This document shows positions 39,827 through 48,428 of a DNA stretch of 64,000 nucleotides, piece by piece. This DNA comes from Sporosarcina sp. NCCP-2716 (GTDB lineage: Bacteria; Bacillota; Bacilli; Bacillales_A; Planococcaceae), in assembly GCF_023707985.1 (NCBI RefSeq), contig NZ_BRCF01000002.1, forward strand, positions 193,351 through 257,350. Direction: 5' to 3'. Every line of letters starts with the position of its first letter. The stretch's first letter is position 1. Both the position numbers and the translations under genes were made by a program. Below the pieces are notes generated by a model. It worked only from the letters and a program-made list of their open reading frames with translations, searched no databases and was not told the origin of the DNA.

Positions 39827-40960
39827 TCACTCCTTCACAATATGCTTCAGAACGGACGGAACAGAGAATGTCAATTCCGTGCCGCCTCCAGGTGCGGGTG
39901 TAATCCGCAATGCACCATTGACGAATTCAAGACGCTCCCTCATCCCTTCGAGCCCATTTCCGGGCAGGGCGGCGCGTCCTTCCAGAAATCCGATCCCATC
40001 ATCGATAACGGAGATGGCATAGCTGTCGCCAGCAGGGTGGAACGTAATACCGCATCGCTTGGCGAAACTGTGTTTGACGACATTCGTCACTGCTTCCTTC
40101 AAGCACATGCTCAGTACATTCTCGCCGATCGGTGTGATCGTTTCGTAAACTGGCGTTCCGGTTACGCCAACCTCGATTTCAGCCGCCCGCAACACTTGCC
40201 TGACACGTTCCAGTTCTTCGGGAAGCCGGACGGCACGCATCGTGGACACCAATTCCCGTACTTCGTTCAGAGCGATGCTTGCCGTCTGGCGGATATCCCT
40301 CACCTCTTGCGCCGCCCGCTCTGGATCGCGGCCTATCAGCTTCCCTGCCAGATCACTTTTCAGCCCGATCAGGGAAAGCTTCTGTCCGAGTGTATCGTGC
40401 AAGTCACGTGCGATTCGCTGCCGCTCCGCGACCAGCGTCAGTTCGGATATCCGTTCCTGTGCGAATTCCAGCTGGCCTTCCAGCTTCTCCTGCTTGTTGC
40501 GGTTGAACAGGTTGAATGGCAGCAGGACGACTCCGATCAGCGTCAAGATCAGGAAATGCACCTGGGGCAGGAAGAGCTCGATCTCCAGGAAGAAGCCCGC
40601 TACGATTGCGCCTATCGTCACCGCGATGTGAACGCCATACATGATGAAAAATCCGGCGGGCCGTCTGATGTTGCCGATGAAAAAAGCGGTAAACAGCGCC
40701 AGGTAGACATAGCCGAACAGCAGTGTGAGCCCGACGGTGATCGCCATTTCGAGAGAGACCCACATATAGACGAGGCCGCTTTTCGATTTGAAGGAGAACC
40801 GGTAGCAGAGGAAGAACAAAAAGACCATAATGATCCCGATTGCGATGCTGACCGGCTCGGATGTCCTGAATATGAAGAAGAAGGGCAGCACACAGAAAAT
40901 CACCCATATGTACACGCTGAGCCATGGATTCCGGGGAAACAGGTTATACCAGCTATCCAT
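39827..40960 (-). CDS. desK: Sensor kinase/phosphatase DesK
   Basis: 377 residues. Four to five hydrophobic helices in residues ~15-150 form the thermosensor, followed by a coiled linker (EKLEGQLEFAQERISELTLVAERQ) and the HisKA_3 site ARDLHDTLGQ with His188, the same number as in B. subtilis DesK. The HATPase domain (CLKEAVTNVVKH, IDDGIGF, GNGLEGMRERL) is complete. It senses membrane thickness and phosphorylates or dephosphorylates DesR. The terminator behind des lies just upstream, so desKR may depend on read-through or an unseen promoter. Confidence 0.95.
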   Translation of the reverse strand: MDSWYNLFPRNPWLSVYIWVIFCVLPFFFIFRTSEPVSIAIGIIMVFLFFLCYRFSFKSKSGLVYMWVSLEMAITVGLTLLFGYVYLALFTAFFIGNIRRPAGFFIMYGVHIAVTIGAIVAGFFLEIELFLPQVHFLILTLIGVVLLPFNLFNRNKQEKLEGQLEFAQERISELTLVAERQRIARDLHDTLGQKLSLIGLKSDLAGKLIGRDPERAAQEVRDIRQTASIALNEVRELVSTMRAVRLPEELERVRQVLRAAEIEVGVTGTPVYETITPIGENVLSMCLKEAVTNVVKHSFAKRCGITFHPAGDSYAISVIDDGIGFLEGRAALPGNGLEGMRERLEFVNGALRITPAPGGGTELTFSVPSVLKHIVKE

Positions 40961-41007
40961 CCGTGTTCCCTCCCTTATTGTTTCCTTTCAGTGTACCGGT
41001 TCAAAAG

Positions 41008-41041
41008 AAAAAAAGCCATCTCCCTGGAGAAGATGGCTTCA
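41008..41041 (-). terminator. Terminator between des and desK
   Basis: Minus-strand hairpin GAAGCCATCT...AGATGGCTTT (41012-41040) followed by TTTTTT. Confidence 0.85.
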
Positions 41042-41046
41042 GTCAG

Positions 41047-42099
41047 TTATTTCGTCTCTAATGATGTCTTCTCGGGTTTCAGGGCGATGGACACCGGCGT
41101 CAGTTTGGCTGCATTGCGGACCTCGCGGAAGGTGATGAATTTCTTATGTTCCGGATCGTACACTTTGTACCGGAGAGACTCCAGACTCTTCTTCACATCG
41201 ATGGTCGTCGCCTTCTGAAGTGGCGGTGTCAGCTCATGCGCCATCTCCAGATTGTAGTTCGGCACACGCGGCGCCAGATGATGAACGTGGTGGAAGCCGA
41301 TATTACCGGTAGCCCACTGGAGCACTTTCGGCAGCTTGTAATACGAACTGCCTTCCACTGCCGCCTTCACATAATCCCACTCGGATTCCTCTTCGAAATA
41401 CGAGTCTTCGAACGTGTGCTGGATGTAGAACAGCCAGATGCCGAGCGCGCCTGCTGTGAACATCGTGATTCCCTGGACGATGACGAAGGCCTGCCAGCCG
41501 ACCAGCAGGATCATCCCTGTGTAAAGGACGACCAATGCAGCGTTGATGAAATACGTATTCAGCCGTTCTTTGCGTCGTGCATCCTTCCGGTTGAACCGGC
41601 TCGAGATCAGGACAAGGTAAAGAGGGCCGAAACCGAACATGACGAGCGGATTCCGGTAGAAACGGTAGCTGAGGCGCTGCCAGAAAGAGGCTTGCTGATA
41701 CTCCTCGACCGTCATCACCCAAATATCGCCGACTCCCCGTTTGTCCAGATTTGAACTGGTCGCATGGTGGATGGCATGCTCGCGCTTCCACTTCTCATAC
41801 GCAAACAGTGTGAGCACACCTGTAAATGTACCGACAATGTCATTCGCTTTCTTGTTCTTGAAAAACGATCCGTGTGTGCAGTCATGGAAAATGATGAATG
41901 TCCGCACGACAAACCCGGAAGCGATGATACAGAGACCTGCTGTCAGCCAGATCGATACGGAAAGTGCCTGGTAGGCAGCAAACCAGAGGATCAACAGCGG
42001 CGGAATGGTGTTCAGCAGTTGGATTATACTTTTCTTCTTGTCTGATTTCGCAAATGGAGCCACGTTTTTGTGCAGCTGTTTCGTTTTTTCTTTACTCAT
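41047..42099 (-). CDS. des: Membrane acyl-lipid fatty acid desaturase Des
   Basis: 350 residues with four hydrophobic regions. All three di-iron histidine boxes are present: HDCTHG, HAIHH and HHVHH. Similarity in context and sequence to B. subtilis Des, which introduces a delta-5 double bond into phospholipid acyl chains on cold shock, is supported by the adjacent desKR. GAGGAGG precedes the ATG at 42099. Regulated by DesR at the promoter described next; its own terminator follows. Confidence 0.95.
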   Translation of the reverse strand: MSKEKTKQLHKNVAPFAKSDKKKSIIQLLNTIPPLLILWFAAYQALSVSIWLTAGLCIIASGFVVRTFIIFHDCTHGSFFKNKKANDIVGTFTGVLTLFAYEKWKREHAIHHATSSNLDKRGVGDIWVMTVEEYQQASFWQRLSYRFYRNPLVMFGFGPLYLVLISSRFNRKDARRKERLNTYFINAALVVLYTGMILLVGWQAFVIVQGITMFTAGALGIWLFYIQHTFEDSYFEEESEWDYVKAAVEGSSYYKLPKVLQWATGNIGFHHVHHLAPRVPNYNLEMAHELTPPLQKATTIDVKKSLESLRYKVYDPEHKKFITFREVRNAAKLTPVSIALKPEKTSLETK

Positions 42100-42152
42100 G
42101 ACAGCCTCCTCAGCCGAACGGTCCGAGGTGCCGGCCGTTCTGTGATACCCTT

Positions 42153-42221
42153 ATCATACTGCCGATGAAAGGGTATCCAACAGGCATGAATGTCATGACT
42201 TTCAACGTGTTAAGTGTCATG
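42153..42221 (-). promoter_or_regulatory. des promoter with candidate DesR sites
   Basis: Minus strand: TTGGAT (42175-42180), 16-bp spacer, TATGAT (42153-42158). Upstream of the -35 are two direct CATGACA copies (42191-42197 and 42215-42221, 24 bp apart), the inner one extended to GTCATGACATTCATGC. The position suits an activator such as DesR-P; the assignment is by position and context. Confidence 0.7.
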
Positions 42222-42248
42222 TTTTGTGAAATCATTCACAAATTATTA

Positions 42249-42989
42249 CTACTTCAACATGCCGCCATCGACTTCCAGCACGGTCCCATTAACGAATCCC
42301 GCTTCTTCGGACGCGAGGAACAGGTAGGCGTTCGCTACGTCTTCAGGCGTTCCGAGACGCGGTGACGGCGTCAGCTGGCGGATCTGTGCCGCCACTTTTT
42401 CAGGGATCGTGTGGATCATCTCTGTTTCGATGAACCCCGGAGCGACGGCATTGGCCGTCACCCCTTTCGGTCCGAACTCTTTGGCCCATGTTCTCGTCAG
42501 GCCGACAACAGCTGCCTTCGAAGCCGCATAGTTCGCCTGTCCGACGTTGCCGCCCGTCCCGGCGATCGATGAGGTGCTGATGATCCGGCCATACTCCGCT
42601 TCCGCCATCCCGCCGATGAACGCTTTCGTACAGTTGAAAATCCCTGTTACATTGACGTCGAGCACTTTTCGGAACGTCTCCGTCTCCATTTTGAGCGTCA
42701 TGGCGTCCATCGTGATACCTGCATTGTTCACAAGGATATCCACTTTGCCGAACTGCTGGAGGATCGCCTCAGCCGTCCTGCCCACTTGCAGTTCGTCTGT
42801 TACATCCGCCTGGAAAAACGCGATGTCATTGCCTTCTGCGTGAAGCTGGCGGGCCAATTCATCGCCCGCTTTTTCGTCCATGTCGATGATCGCGACCTGT
42901 GCACCCTGCTCACAAAACAGCCGGGCAGTGACGGCTCCGATCCCTTTCGCTCCGCCTGTTATGACAGCTGTTCTACCGGTAATCCGCAA
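42249..42989 (-). CDS. FabG-type 3-oxoacyl-ACP reductase-like SDR
   Basis: 246 residues with the TTG start at 42989 (RITGRTAVITGGAKGIG), the exact usual FabG length. The SDR features are the TGGAKGIG cofactor loop, NNAGIT, catalytic Ser (ISTSSIAG) and YAASKAAV (Tyr-x-x-x-Lys), with a C-terminal VLEVDGGML. GAGGG lies eight bases before this TTG; the open frame continues upstream without a ribosome site. It is not in a fatty acid gene cluster, so it may be an accessory reductase (e.g. acetoacetyl-CoA or other). Confidence 0.88.
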   Translation of the reverse strand: MRITGRTAVITGGAKGIGAVTARLFCEQGAQVAIIDMDEKAGDELARQLHAEGNDIAFFQADVTDELQVGRTAEAILQQFGKVDILVNNAGITMDAMTLKMETETFRKVLDVNVTGIFNCTKAFIGGMAEAEYGRIISTSSIAGTGGNVGQANYAASKAAVVGLTRTWAKEFGPKGVTANAVAPGFIETEMIHTIPEKVAAQIRQLTPSPRLGTPEDVANAYLFLASEEAGFVNGTVLEVDGGMLK

Positions 42990-43084
42990 TCCCAACGCCC
43001 TCTTCCTCTTAGACTTTCTGATAACTCCAAGCATACCACAATCAGGCAAAACAGGCACTGCCTGCTGGAGAAAATACGTCCTTC

Positions 43085-43411
43085 TCAGCTGCTGCGTTCT
43101 TCGGCTCCCGCCAAGTTATCCCGCTGGATATCATAATGCGATGCATGCCAGACGGCTTTCCCATCTTTCAGCAGCAGCACTTGGGGGGATTCGTGTCTGA
43201 CGCCGGTATCTTCGGCGATTTTCTGCGATACGTCCCGGGCTGTCTGGACTACGGCCACATACTTTGGCAGCTCTGTTTCATAGAAGAGGAATTCCTGATA
43301 GCCCGCTGCACTGATCGGGCACGTACTGCTATGTTTCATGACAAATAACGGATGCCCGTCCGACTCCTGTAAGGCGTCCTGCCATTGTTGCAATGTGTGA
43401 AGTTCGTTCAT
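43085..43411 (-). CDS. ytxJ: Bacillithiol-system redox protein YtxJ
   Basis: 108 residues, the exact length of B. subtilis YtxJ. Thioredoxin-like fold with a single active-site cysteine, Cys31, in KHSSTCPISAAG, and the cis-Pro region ESPQVLLLKDGKAVWHASH. The family is a monothiol bacilliredoxin-like protein that reduces bacillithiol mixed disulfides (family knowledge). Start chosen at 43411; an ATG two codons upstream is possible. It lies about 95 bp upstream of the reductase gene on the same strand. Confidence 0.88.
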   Translation of the reverse strand: MNELHTLQQWQDALQESDGHPLFVMKHSSTCPISAAGYQEFLFYETELPKYVAVVQTARDVSQKIAEDTGVRHESPQVLLLKDGKAVWHASHYDIQRDNLAGAEERSS

Positions 43412-43615
43412 GTTCATCCATCCCTTCGTGTCTATCGTATTTGTAGTGATCGTATGCTGTGCGTTACCTGATTTCCCGGTTGTCGGATTCTGTAAACAGC
43501 AGTCATGGGAGTAATGGGGGTTCCGTGAAATAATTCTCCTATATCGCTTGCATTTTACTCCGGTGTTCGTGAGAATTGGTGGGTGTCTACATGATTACGG
43601 AAAGGTATGAATGCA

Positions 43616-44296
43616 ATGCGTGTTTTAACGGGCAGGTTGACGGCCGCCCTAATTTCCTGTCTCTTACTGGCCGCGGTTTTCGGCTATGTCGCCTATTCGA
43701 TCAGCAGCGGGGGCATCGTCCGTTTCGATACGGCAGTCATTAACGCTGTCCAAGGTATGGAATCTCCAGGACTCACCGGGTTCATGAAATTTTTCACGGC
43801 GGTCGGTTCGACGAAGACTGTCTTGGTGATTTGCGCTGTGACTGCCGGGACTCTGCTGTACTTTCGGCAGAAGGCCCAGACAATCCTCTTTGTAGTGGTT
43901 ATCGGCGGGACGGTTGCCATTAACCAAGTGATGAAACTCTTCTTCCACCGTGCACGGCCCGATCTGCACCGGCTGATCGAAATCAGCGGCTACTCCTTCC
44001 CGAGCGGGCATACGATGATGGCGGCGAGCCTCTACGCCATCCTGGCCTTCATCCTCTGGAGGAACATCCGCCATGCCGGACGGATCGTCTGTGCTTTCCT
44101 CGCGTTCTTCATGGTTGCGATGATCTGCATCAGCCGGATCTACTTGGGTGTCCATTATCCGAGTGATGTCGTCGGCGGACTGTGTGCGAGTACGTTCTGG
44201 GTTGTCATCGCAACGAGTGTCTATGCGGATTACATGAAGCACCGGGCCTCTGCAGGTAAACCGGCTGCCTCCCGTCCGCAGGGTGCCGGGAAATAG
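43616..44296 (+). CDS. PAP2-family membrane phosphatase
   Basis: 226 residues, six membrane helices. The three lipid phosphatase motifs are intact: KLFFHRARPD, SFPSGHTM and SRIYLGVHYPSDVVGG. Candidates are undecaprenyl-pyrophosphate phosphatase (BcrC-like) or phosphatidylglycerophosphatase; sequence alone does not decide. Start at 43616 or the in-frame ATG at 43607. It lies 11 bp before the alkyltransferase-like gene. Confidence 0.88.
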   Translation: MRVLTGRLTAALISCLLLAAVFGYVAYSISSGGIVRFDTAVINAVQGMESPGLTGFMKFFTAVGSTKTVLVICAVTAGTLLYFRQKAQTILFVVVIGGTVAINQVMKLFFHRARPDLHRLIEISGYSFPSGHTMMAASLYAILAFILWRNIRHAGRIVCAFLAFFMVAMICISRIYLGVHYPSDVVGGLCASTFWVVIATSVYADYMKHRASAGKPAASRPQGAGK

Positions 44297-44307
44297 GAGG
44301 CGGACAG

Positions 44308-44637
44308 ATGAATCCATTCACTGCGAAGACAGTTCAGCTGATCCGGTCGATCCCTGAAGGCCGCGTCATGACGTACGGACAGGTGGCGGCGGCTGCAGGG
44401 AACCGCCGGGCTGCGCGGCAGGTTGTGCGCGTCCTCCATTCCATGAGTGCGGCGGAGCAGCTGCCATGGCACCGGATCATCAACGCGAAAGGCGGTATTT
44501 CCGCGCCAGCAGACGCAGCAGGGAAAGGGATCCTCCAGCGGGACCTGCTCGAAGCGGAAGGGATCGTTTTCCGGGAAGACGGCACGGTCGACCTGGAAGC
44601 CTGCCGGTGGTTCCCGCCTGACGCTGAGATGGAGTGA
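44308..44637 (+). CDS. Alkyltransferase-like protein (ATL), DNA-damage binder
   Basis: 109 residues, C-terminal domain of the MGMT/Ogt fold only. The MGMT signature PCHRV is replaced by PWHRII: Trp54 occupies the position of the alkyl-acceptor Cys. Other DNA-binding elements are kept (VMTYGQVAAAAG, helix-turn-helix Arg finger NRRAARQVVRVL). ATL proteins bind O6-alkylguanine without repairing it and recruit nucleotide excision repair. GGAGG precedes the ATG at 44308; probably co-transcribed with the PAP2 gene. Confidence 0.9.
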   Translation: MNPFTAKTVQLIRSIPEGRVMTYGQVAAAAGNRRAARQVVRVLHSMSAAEQLPWHRIINAKGGISAPADAAGKGILQRDLLEAEGIVFREDGTVDLEACRWFPPDAEME

Positions 44638-44745
44638 TCCCGGCCGGCCGTGGCCGCAGCGGGACGGCTGGCCGATCCGCCATTGAAGGATCGGGGCCGG
44701 CATGGTAAAGTTAAGACAATGATCTGGCAAAGGAGGGGCTTCTAC

Positions 44746-44838
44746 ATGTGGTTCGTATATATTATGTTTGCTTTGTTTGCTTTCATCCTTGTTGGAAGTG
44801 TGGCAGGAGTCGCACTGTCATACAAAAACCATAAATAA
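44746..44838 (+). CDS. 30-residue single-helix membrane peptide
   Basis: MWFVYIMFALFAFILVGSVA followed by GVALSYKNHK: one transmembrane helix (residues ~2-24) and a short positively charged tail. AAAGGAGGGG at nine bases and a strong terminator right behind the stop support translation. No family recognised. Lies 108 bp after the ATL gene. Confidence 0.7.
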   Translation: MWFVYIMFALFAFILVGSVAGVALSYKNHK

Positions 44839-44841
44839 TAC

Positions 44842-44890
44842 AAAAAAGGCTGCTGCAGGAGGGAGTACCCCTCTTGCGGCAGCCTTTTTC
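44842..44890. terminator. Bidirectional terminator
   Basis: AAAAGGCTGCTGCA...TGCGGCAGCCTTTTT hairpin (44843-44888) between the small peptide gene and the convergent thioesterase. Confidence 0.85.
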
Positions 44891-45365
44891 AATGTTCCAT
44901 TTCCATGCGCTGTTTGCGGTGGAGACGCCGGGCCGGAGCCGTTTCGAAAATGCGTTTTTCCCCTTCGCTTTCCGGGATGACGCCAGGTACGGGTGTCGGG
45001 CGGTTGTCCGGTCCCATCGCAACCATCGTCAGGAACGATTCCGTCGTCATCTTCCGTTCGTTCGTCAGCGGGTTTGCTGAGTGCACCATGACATACACTT
45101 CCATGGATGTCCTGCCTGTCGAGCTTACATTCGCTTCCAGTTCCAGTACATCCCCGACGACAGCGGATGACAGGAAGTCGACAGAATCGATCGAGGCGGT
45201 GACGACAGGTGTCCGGGCATGCTTCATGGCAGTGATCGCTGCGATTTCATCGATATAGGCAAGCACCTTCCCGCCGAAGATCGTGTCCAGATGGTTCGCA
45301 TCCGGCGGCAGGACGAGTTTCGTTTGGATAGTTCTGGAGTCGCTCATTTTACGTGGTTCCATCAT
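44889..45365 (-). CDS. Acyl-CoA thioesterase (hotdog fold, YkhA/YciA-like)
   Basis: 158 residues. Hotdog-fold signatures: DANHLDTIFGGKVLAYIDEIAA with the catalytic Asp, and VDFLSSAVVGDVLELEANV. The basic C-terminal tail RRLHRKQRMEMEH overlaps the terminator region. It hydrolyses acyl-CoAs; chain preference unknown. I chose ATG 45365 (AAGGAG upstream); ATG 45380 is an alternative. Confidence 0.88.
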   Translation of the reverse strand: MMEPRKMSDSRTIQTKLVLPPDANHLDTIFGGKVLAYIDEIAAITAMKHARTPVVTASIDSVDFLSSAVVGDVLELEANVSSTGRTSMEVYVMVHSANPLTNERKMTTESFLTMVAMGPDNRPTPVPGVIPESEGEKRIFETAPARRLHRKQRMEMEH

Positions 45366-45404
45366 TTCAGCTCCTTGCATTCTATTCCTTCCGGGCCGGC
45401 AGGT

Positions 45405-46349
45405 TTACAGTGTCTGTCCCTGCCCGCTGAACCGGCGCACGGCACACAGTCTGCCGGCATAAGGGGTGTTTTCCAGTTTACTCAGCTCGACGGTTCCGCT
45501 CTTGCTGGACGTGGCGTGGATCATCTGGTCGTCGCCGTAGTAGAAGCCGACATGTGTAATATTACCGGAGTTCTCCCCTGTGAAGAACAGAAGATCTCCG
45601 CGCCGCCAGCTTTCCGGTTCATCGACCGCGACGGCTTCTCCTTCAGCCACCTGGTCGTTCGCGTCCCGGGAGATGTACATACCGCTTGCTTTCATCATAT
45701 TATACGTCAAGCCTGAGCAGTCATACCCGTACGATGACATGCCTCCCCAGAAGTACGGAAGATCGAGGAAATCGACAGCCCGTTCCGCTGCCTCCTGCGC
45801 GGTTTTCTTCTTAAACCGGTGGATGGAAGGGGCGGTGTCTATGTCTGCTGCACGGAGGAGCCGGCGGCCGTGCGGCGTGGCGACAGCCGCCCAGCCGTCC
45901 TCCATGCCGAGCAGCGGCAGGATCGAATTGAACGGGATGACGAGTGTGTCGGGCGTCCGGTCCGCAAGCCATACTTGACACTTCGGCACGTCGACCCGCA
46001 CAACCCCTTCCGGATCATCGAGCGGTACCGCTTCCTTCAGCTGGGCAGCAGGCACGAAGCCCGGATAGCCGCGCTCATCTTTACTGGAAGGCTGCCAGAC
46101 CGCAATAATTTTCGCCCAGCCGTTGTCGATCGACTCGACAATGACCGGCTCCCCGTAGAGAAGCTGGCTCTGCACACGACTTTCTTTACAGAGGGCGAAC
46201 CGCTGCTCCAGATCCATGGCGGCTAGCCAGCTGTTCATGCTGAGTGGCTCTGCAATCCCTGCTGCATCCATTGGGCGCGCCGACTCCGGTGATGTCCAGA
46301 TGGTCGCGACAGGCACCGTACACTCCCACATCGTCTCTAGCTGTTGCAT
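45405..46349 (-). CDS. NlpC/P60 gamma-D-glutamyl-L-diamino acid endopeptidase (YkfC-like)
   Basis: 314 residues without a signal peptide, so cytoplasmic. Residues ~1-175 form SH3b-like domains and ~190-310 the NlpC/P60 domain with catalytic Cys in YGYDCSGLTYN, His in THVGFYYG and the HAT(S) third residue region MIHATSS. YkfC-type enzymes cleave D-Glu-diamino acid bonds in murein peptides. The next gene encodes a YkfA-type LD-carboxypeptidase, as in the B. subtilis ykf operon. GGAGG precedes the ATG. Confidence 0.9.
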   Translation of the reverse strand: MQQLETMWECTVPVATIWTSPESARPMDAAGIAEPLSMNSWLAAMDLEQRFALCKESRVQSQLLYGEPVIVESIDNGWAKIIAVWQPSSKDERGYPGFVPAAQLKEAVPLDDPEGVVRVDVPKCQVWLADRTPDTLVIPFNSILPLLGMEDGWAAVATPHGRRLLRAADIDTAPSIHRFKKKTAQEAAERAVDFLDLPYFWGGMSSYGYDCSGLTYNMMKASGMYISRDANDQVAEGEAVAVDEPESWRRGDLLFFTGENSGNITHVGFYYGDDQMIHATSSKSGTVELSKLENTPYAGRLCAVRRFSGQGQTL

Positions 46350-46372
46350 GATTGATCAGCCTCCTGTTTTCG

Positions 46373-47293
46373 TTACTCCACGCCCGGCAGGATCGTCAGC
46401 GTCTTGGCATCCGCATCCAGCCTGGACAGTGTTCCGAGCGGCACCGCGAAATGCGGTTCGCAGTGGCCGATCTTGAAGCCGCTGACAACCGGCTTGCCGA
46501 GTGACCCTGTGTAGAATTCAAGCACTTCCTCCAAACTGAGGGACGGTTCCTTCTTCGGCTCCGCTTTCGCAAAATCACCGATGACAATCCCGGCCGCATC
46601 CGCGAATTTGCCGGCCAGCCGGAGCTGGTTCATGAGATTATCGACGCGGTACGGTTCTTCCCCTACGTCCTCGATGAGCAGGATCTTCCCTTTCGTGTCG
46701 ACTTCGAATTTCGTACCGATTCCGCTCGCAAGGAGCGACAGGTTGCCGCCGGTCAGTTCACCCGAGGCAACCCCTCCTGCTACTGTTTTCAGCGGGCCGA
46801 TCTCCTCCGTATAATGCAGTTCCATCGGTTCGAACAGCTGCTGGAACAGCTTCGCTGACAGTTCATGGAACGTGTCTTTGCCAACGCAGGAAGCGAGCAT
46901 CGGTCCGTGGAAAGTGACGAGCTCGGAATACGTTCCGATCGCTGTATGTAAATAGGTGATGTCGCTGAATCCCCAGAAGACTTTCGGGTTTTCCCGGATC
47001 AGCTGATAGTCGAGCCTGTCGGCGTAGCGGGCGGATCCATAGCCACCGCCAGCACATAAGATGCCGTCGATGTCCGGATCGGCGAACATGGCCTCGATAT
47101 CCGCAAGCCGATCGTCATCCGTGCCGGCCAAATAACCGTTGACGTCTTTGACGTGCCGGCCGAGTTTCCATTTCAGGCCGAGTTTTTCGAGGAATGCATA
47201 CGAACGTTCGAGACTTTCCTGGTTCGGCGGGCTGGCGGGTGCAACGATTCCAATCGTGTCGCCCGGCTGCAGCCGTTTCGGTAGTAGGTTCAA
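46373..47293 (-). CDS. LD-carboxypeptidase, S66 family (YkfA-like)
   Basis: 306 residues. Catalytic triad of peptidase S66: Ser110 in FWGFSDITYLH, Glu in LIEDVGEEPYRVD and His in KIGHCEPHFAVPLG. It releases the terminal D-Ala from murein tetrapeptides in recycling. The start is a TTG at 47293 with GAAGGAGG upstream. It is 23 bp upstream of the YkfC-like gene, so the two form an operon for muropeptide degradation; the epimerase YkfB and the transporter are not here. Confidence 0.92.
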   Translation of the reverse strand: MNLLPKRLQPGDTIGIVAPASPPNQESLERSYAFLEKLGLKWKLGRHVKDVNGYLAGTDDDRLADIEAMFADPDIDGILCAGGGYGSARYADRLDYQLIRENPKVFWGFSDITYLHTAIGTYSELVTFHGPMLASCVGKDTFHELSAKLFQQLFEPMELHYTEEIGPLKTVAGGVASGELTGGNLSLLASGIGTKFEVDTKGKILLIEDVGEEPYRVDNLMNQLRLAGKFADAAGIVIGDFAKAEPKKEPSLSLEEVLEFYTGSLGKPVVSGFKIGHCEPHFAVPLGTLSRLDADAKTLTILPGVE

Positions 47294-47369
47294 TCGACTT
47301 CCTCCTTCGTTTGTCTGGCTGCTTTCCAGTCTATCATATTATCAGGGAAAGCAGAAAAGCCTTGCCGCA

Positions 47370-47426
47370 TCGAAAAGGGCAGCTCCGCCAGTGAGTGGTG
47401 AACACCTGGCGGCACTGCCCGGCTTA
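47370..47426 (-). terminator. Terminator after the DUF4003 gene
   Basis: Minus-strand hairpin GGGCAGTGCCGCCAGG...CTGGCGGAGCTGCCC (about 47376-47421) followed by TTTTC. Confidence 0.65.
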
Positions 47427-47436
47427 TGTAGGGGGA

Positions 47437-48393
47437 TCAGGGGAGGGCAGCCGTTGAGCCGGATACGATTGAAGCGACCGAAGCTCCCATGACGGCCTGC
47501 CGGATGATGAAGAGGGTCGGCCTCGGGATTTCGGCAAACTCCCCTCTTTCCATCAGCTGCTGGAGCAAGTAGCCTGTTCCGAATGAAAACGCCGCCGCAC
47601 GCCGCAGCTTGAACAGCTCCTCTTTCGCGAGGAAATTCGTGAGGCTGATCAGCTGTTCGACCTGGTCATCGCTGCATTCCAGAATGGCGAGGAAACCGAT
47701 GAGCGGATAATGGATCGGCTTCAAATTGACCCGCTTCCGGATATGGGTCATCAGTTCCCGTGAACGGACTGCGTGTTCTTCCTTGTAACTGCAGCAGTCG
47801 ATGGTCAGCACCTGTGACAGCCACTGCAGTTCCGCACCCGATTTGAAGCCGCTGCCGTTCAGCTCATCATAATACTTCCTCATCAGTGCCGCCTGCTCTT
47901 TCGGATCGTTCTTCAGCTTCCCGAGCAGCATGGCGTATGAATAGTCCTCGTCCGACGTCAGCAGGAAATGCTGTTTTTTCATGGCTGTGTAAAGACGCTT
48001 CGCCTGCACCGCCTCGGACTGGAAGGAGCCGGGGGTGGGCGACATCAGCAGCGCCGCGAGGAACGAATGGACGGTGTTCTTGAATCCCGCTCTCCTGAGC
48101 ACTTGCTGGCGTTTGAACAGCCCGTCGACCGCCTCGTCCGCGGGAAGCCGGCCCGTATCGAGGAACGACGCAAGCAGCGGCAGGAAATTGCCTCGTACCG
48201 GGGACAGCCAGCCGACCCGCTTCTTCAGGGCGTCCATCGTCCTTGAGAAACTTTCCGCATCGAAGTCATGCTGGGCCAGTACATAATAGACCGCCGTCGT
48301 CAGGACGTCTTTTTCATCGACCGACCATCCTGCGAGTGACGTCACTTTTTCATGTGTCCAGGTGATTTCGGCGTTCACTGTGTTCCACTCCAT
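47437..48393 (-). CDS. DUF4003-like hypothetical protein
   Basis: 318 residues, mostly helical, soluble, no signal peptide. Segments such as KRVGWLSPVRGNFLPLLASFLD, FKNTVHSFLAALLM and FLTSDEDYSYAMLLGKL-type motif (LTSDEDYSYAMLL) resemble the Bacillales DUF4003 family of unknown function; identification from memory. GGAAGGAGG precedes the ATG at 48393. Its start is only 35 bp after the trpA stop on the same strand and no terminator is seen between, so read-through from trp is possible. Confidence 0.7.
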   Translation of the reverse strand: MEWNTVNAEITWTHEKVTSLAGWSVDEKDVLTTAVYYVLAQHDFDAESFSRTMDALKKRVGWLSPVRGNFLPLLASFLDTGRLPADEAVDGLFKRQQVLRRAGFKNTVHSFLAALLMSPTPGSFQSEAVQAKRLYTAMKKQHFLLTSDEDYSYAMLLGKLKNDPKEQAALMRKYYDELNGSGFKSGAELQWLSQVLTIDCCSYKEEHAVRSRELMTHIRKRVNLKPIHYPLIGFLAILECSDDQVEQLISLTNFLAKEELFKLRRAAAFSFGTGYLLQQLMERGEFAEIPRPTLFIIRQAVMGASVASIVSGSTAALP

Positions 48394-48428
48394 CCCTTCC
48401 CCCTCCTTCCATTATTGGTACGCAGCAG

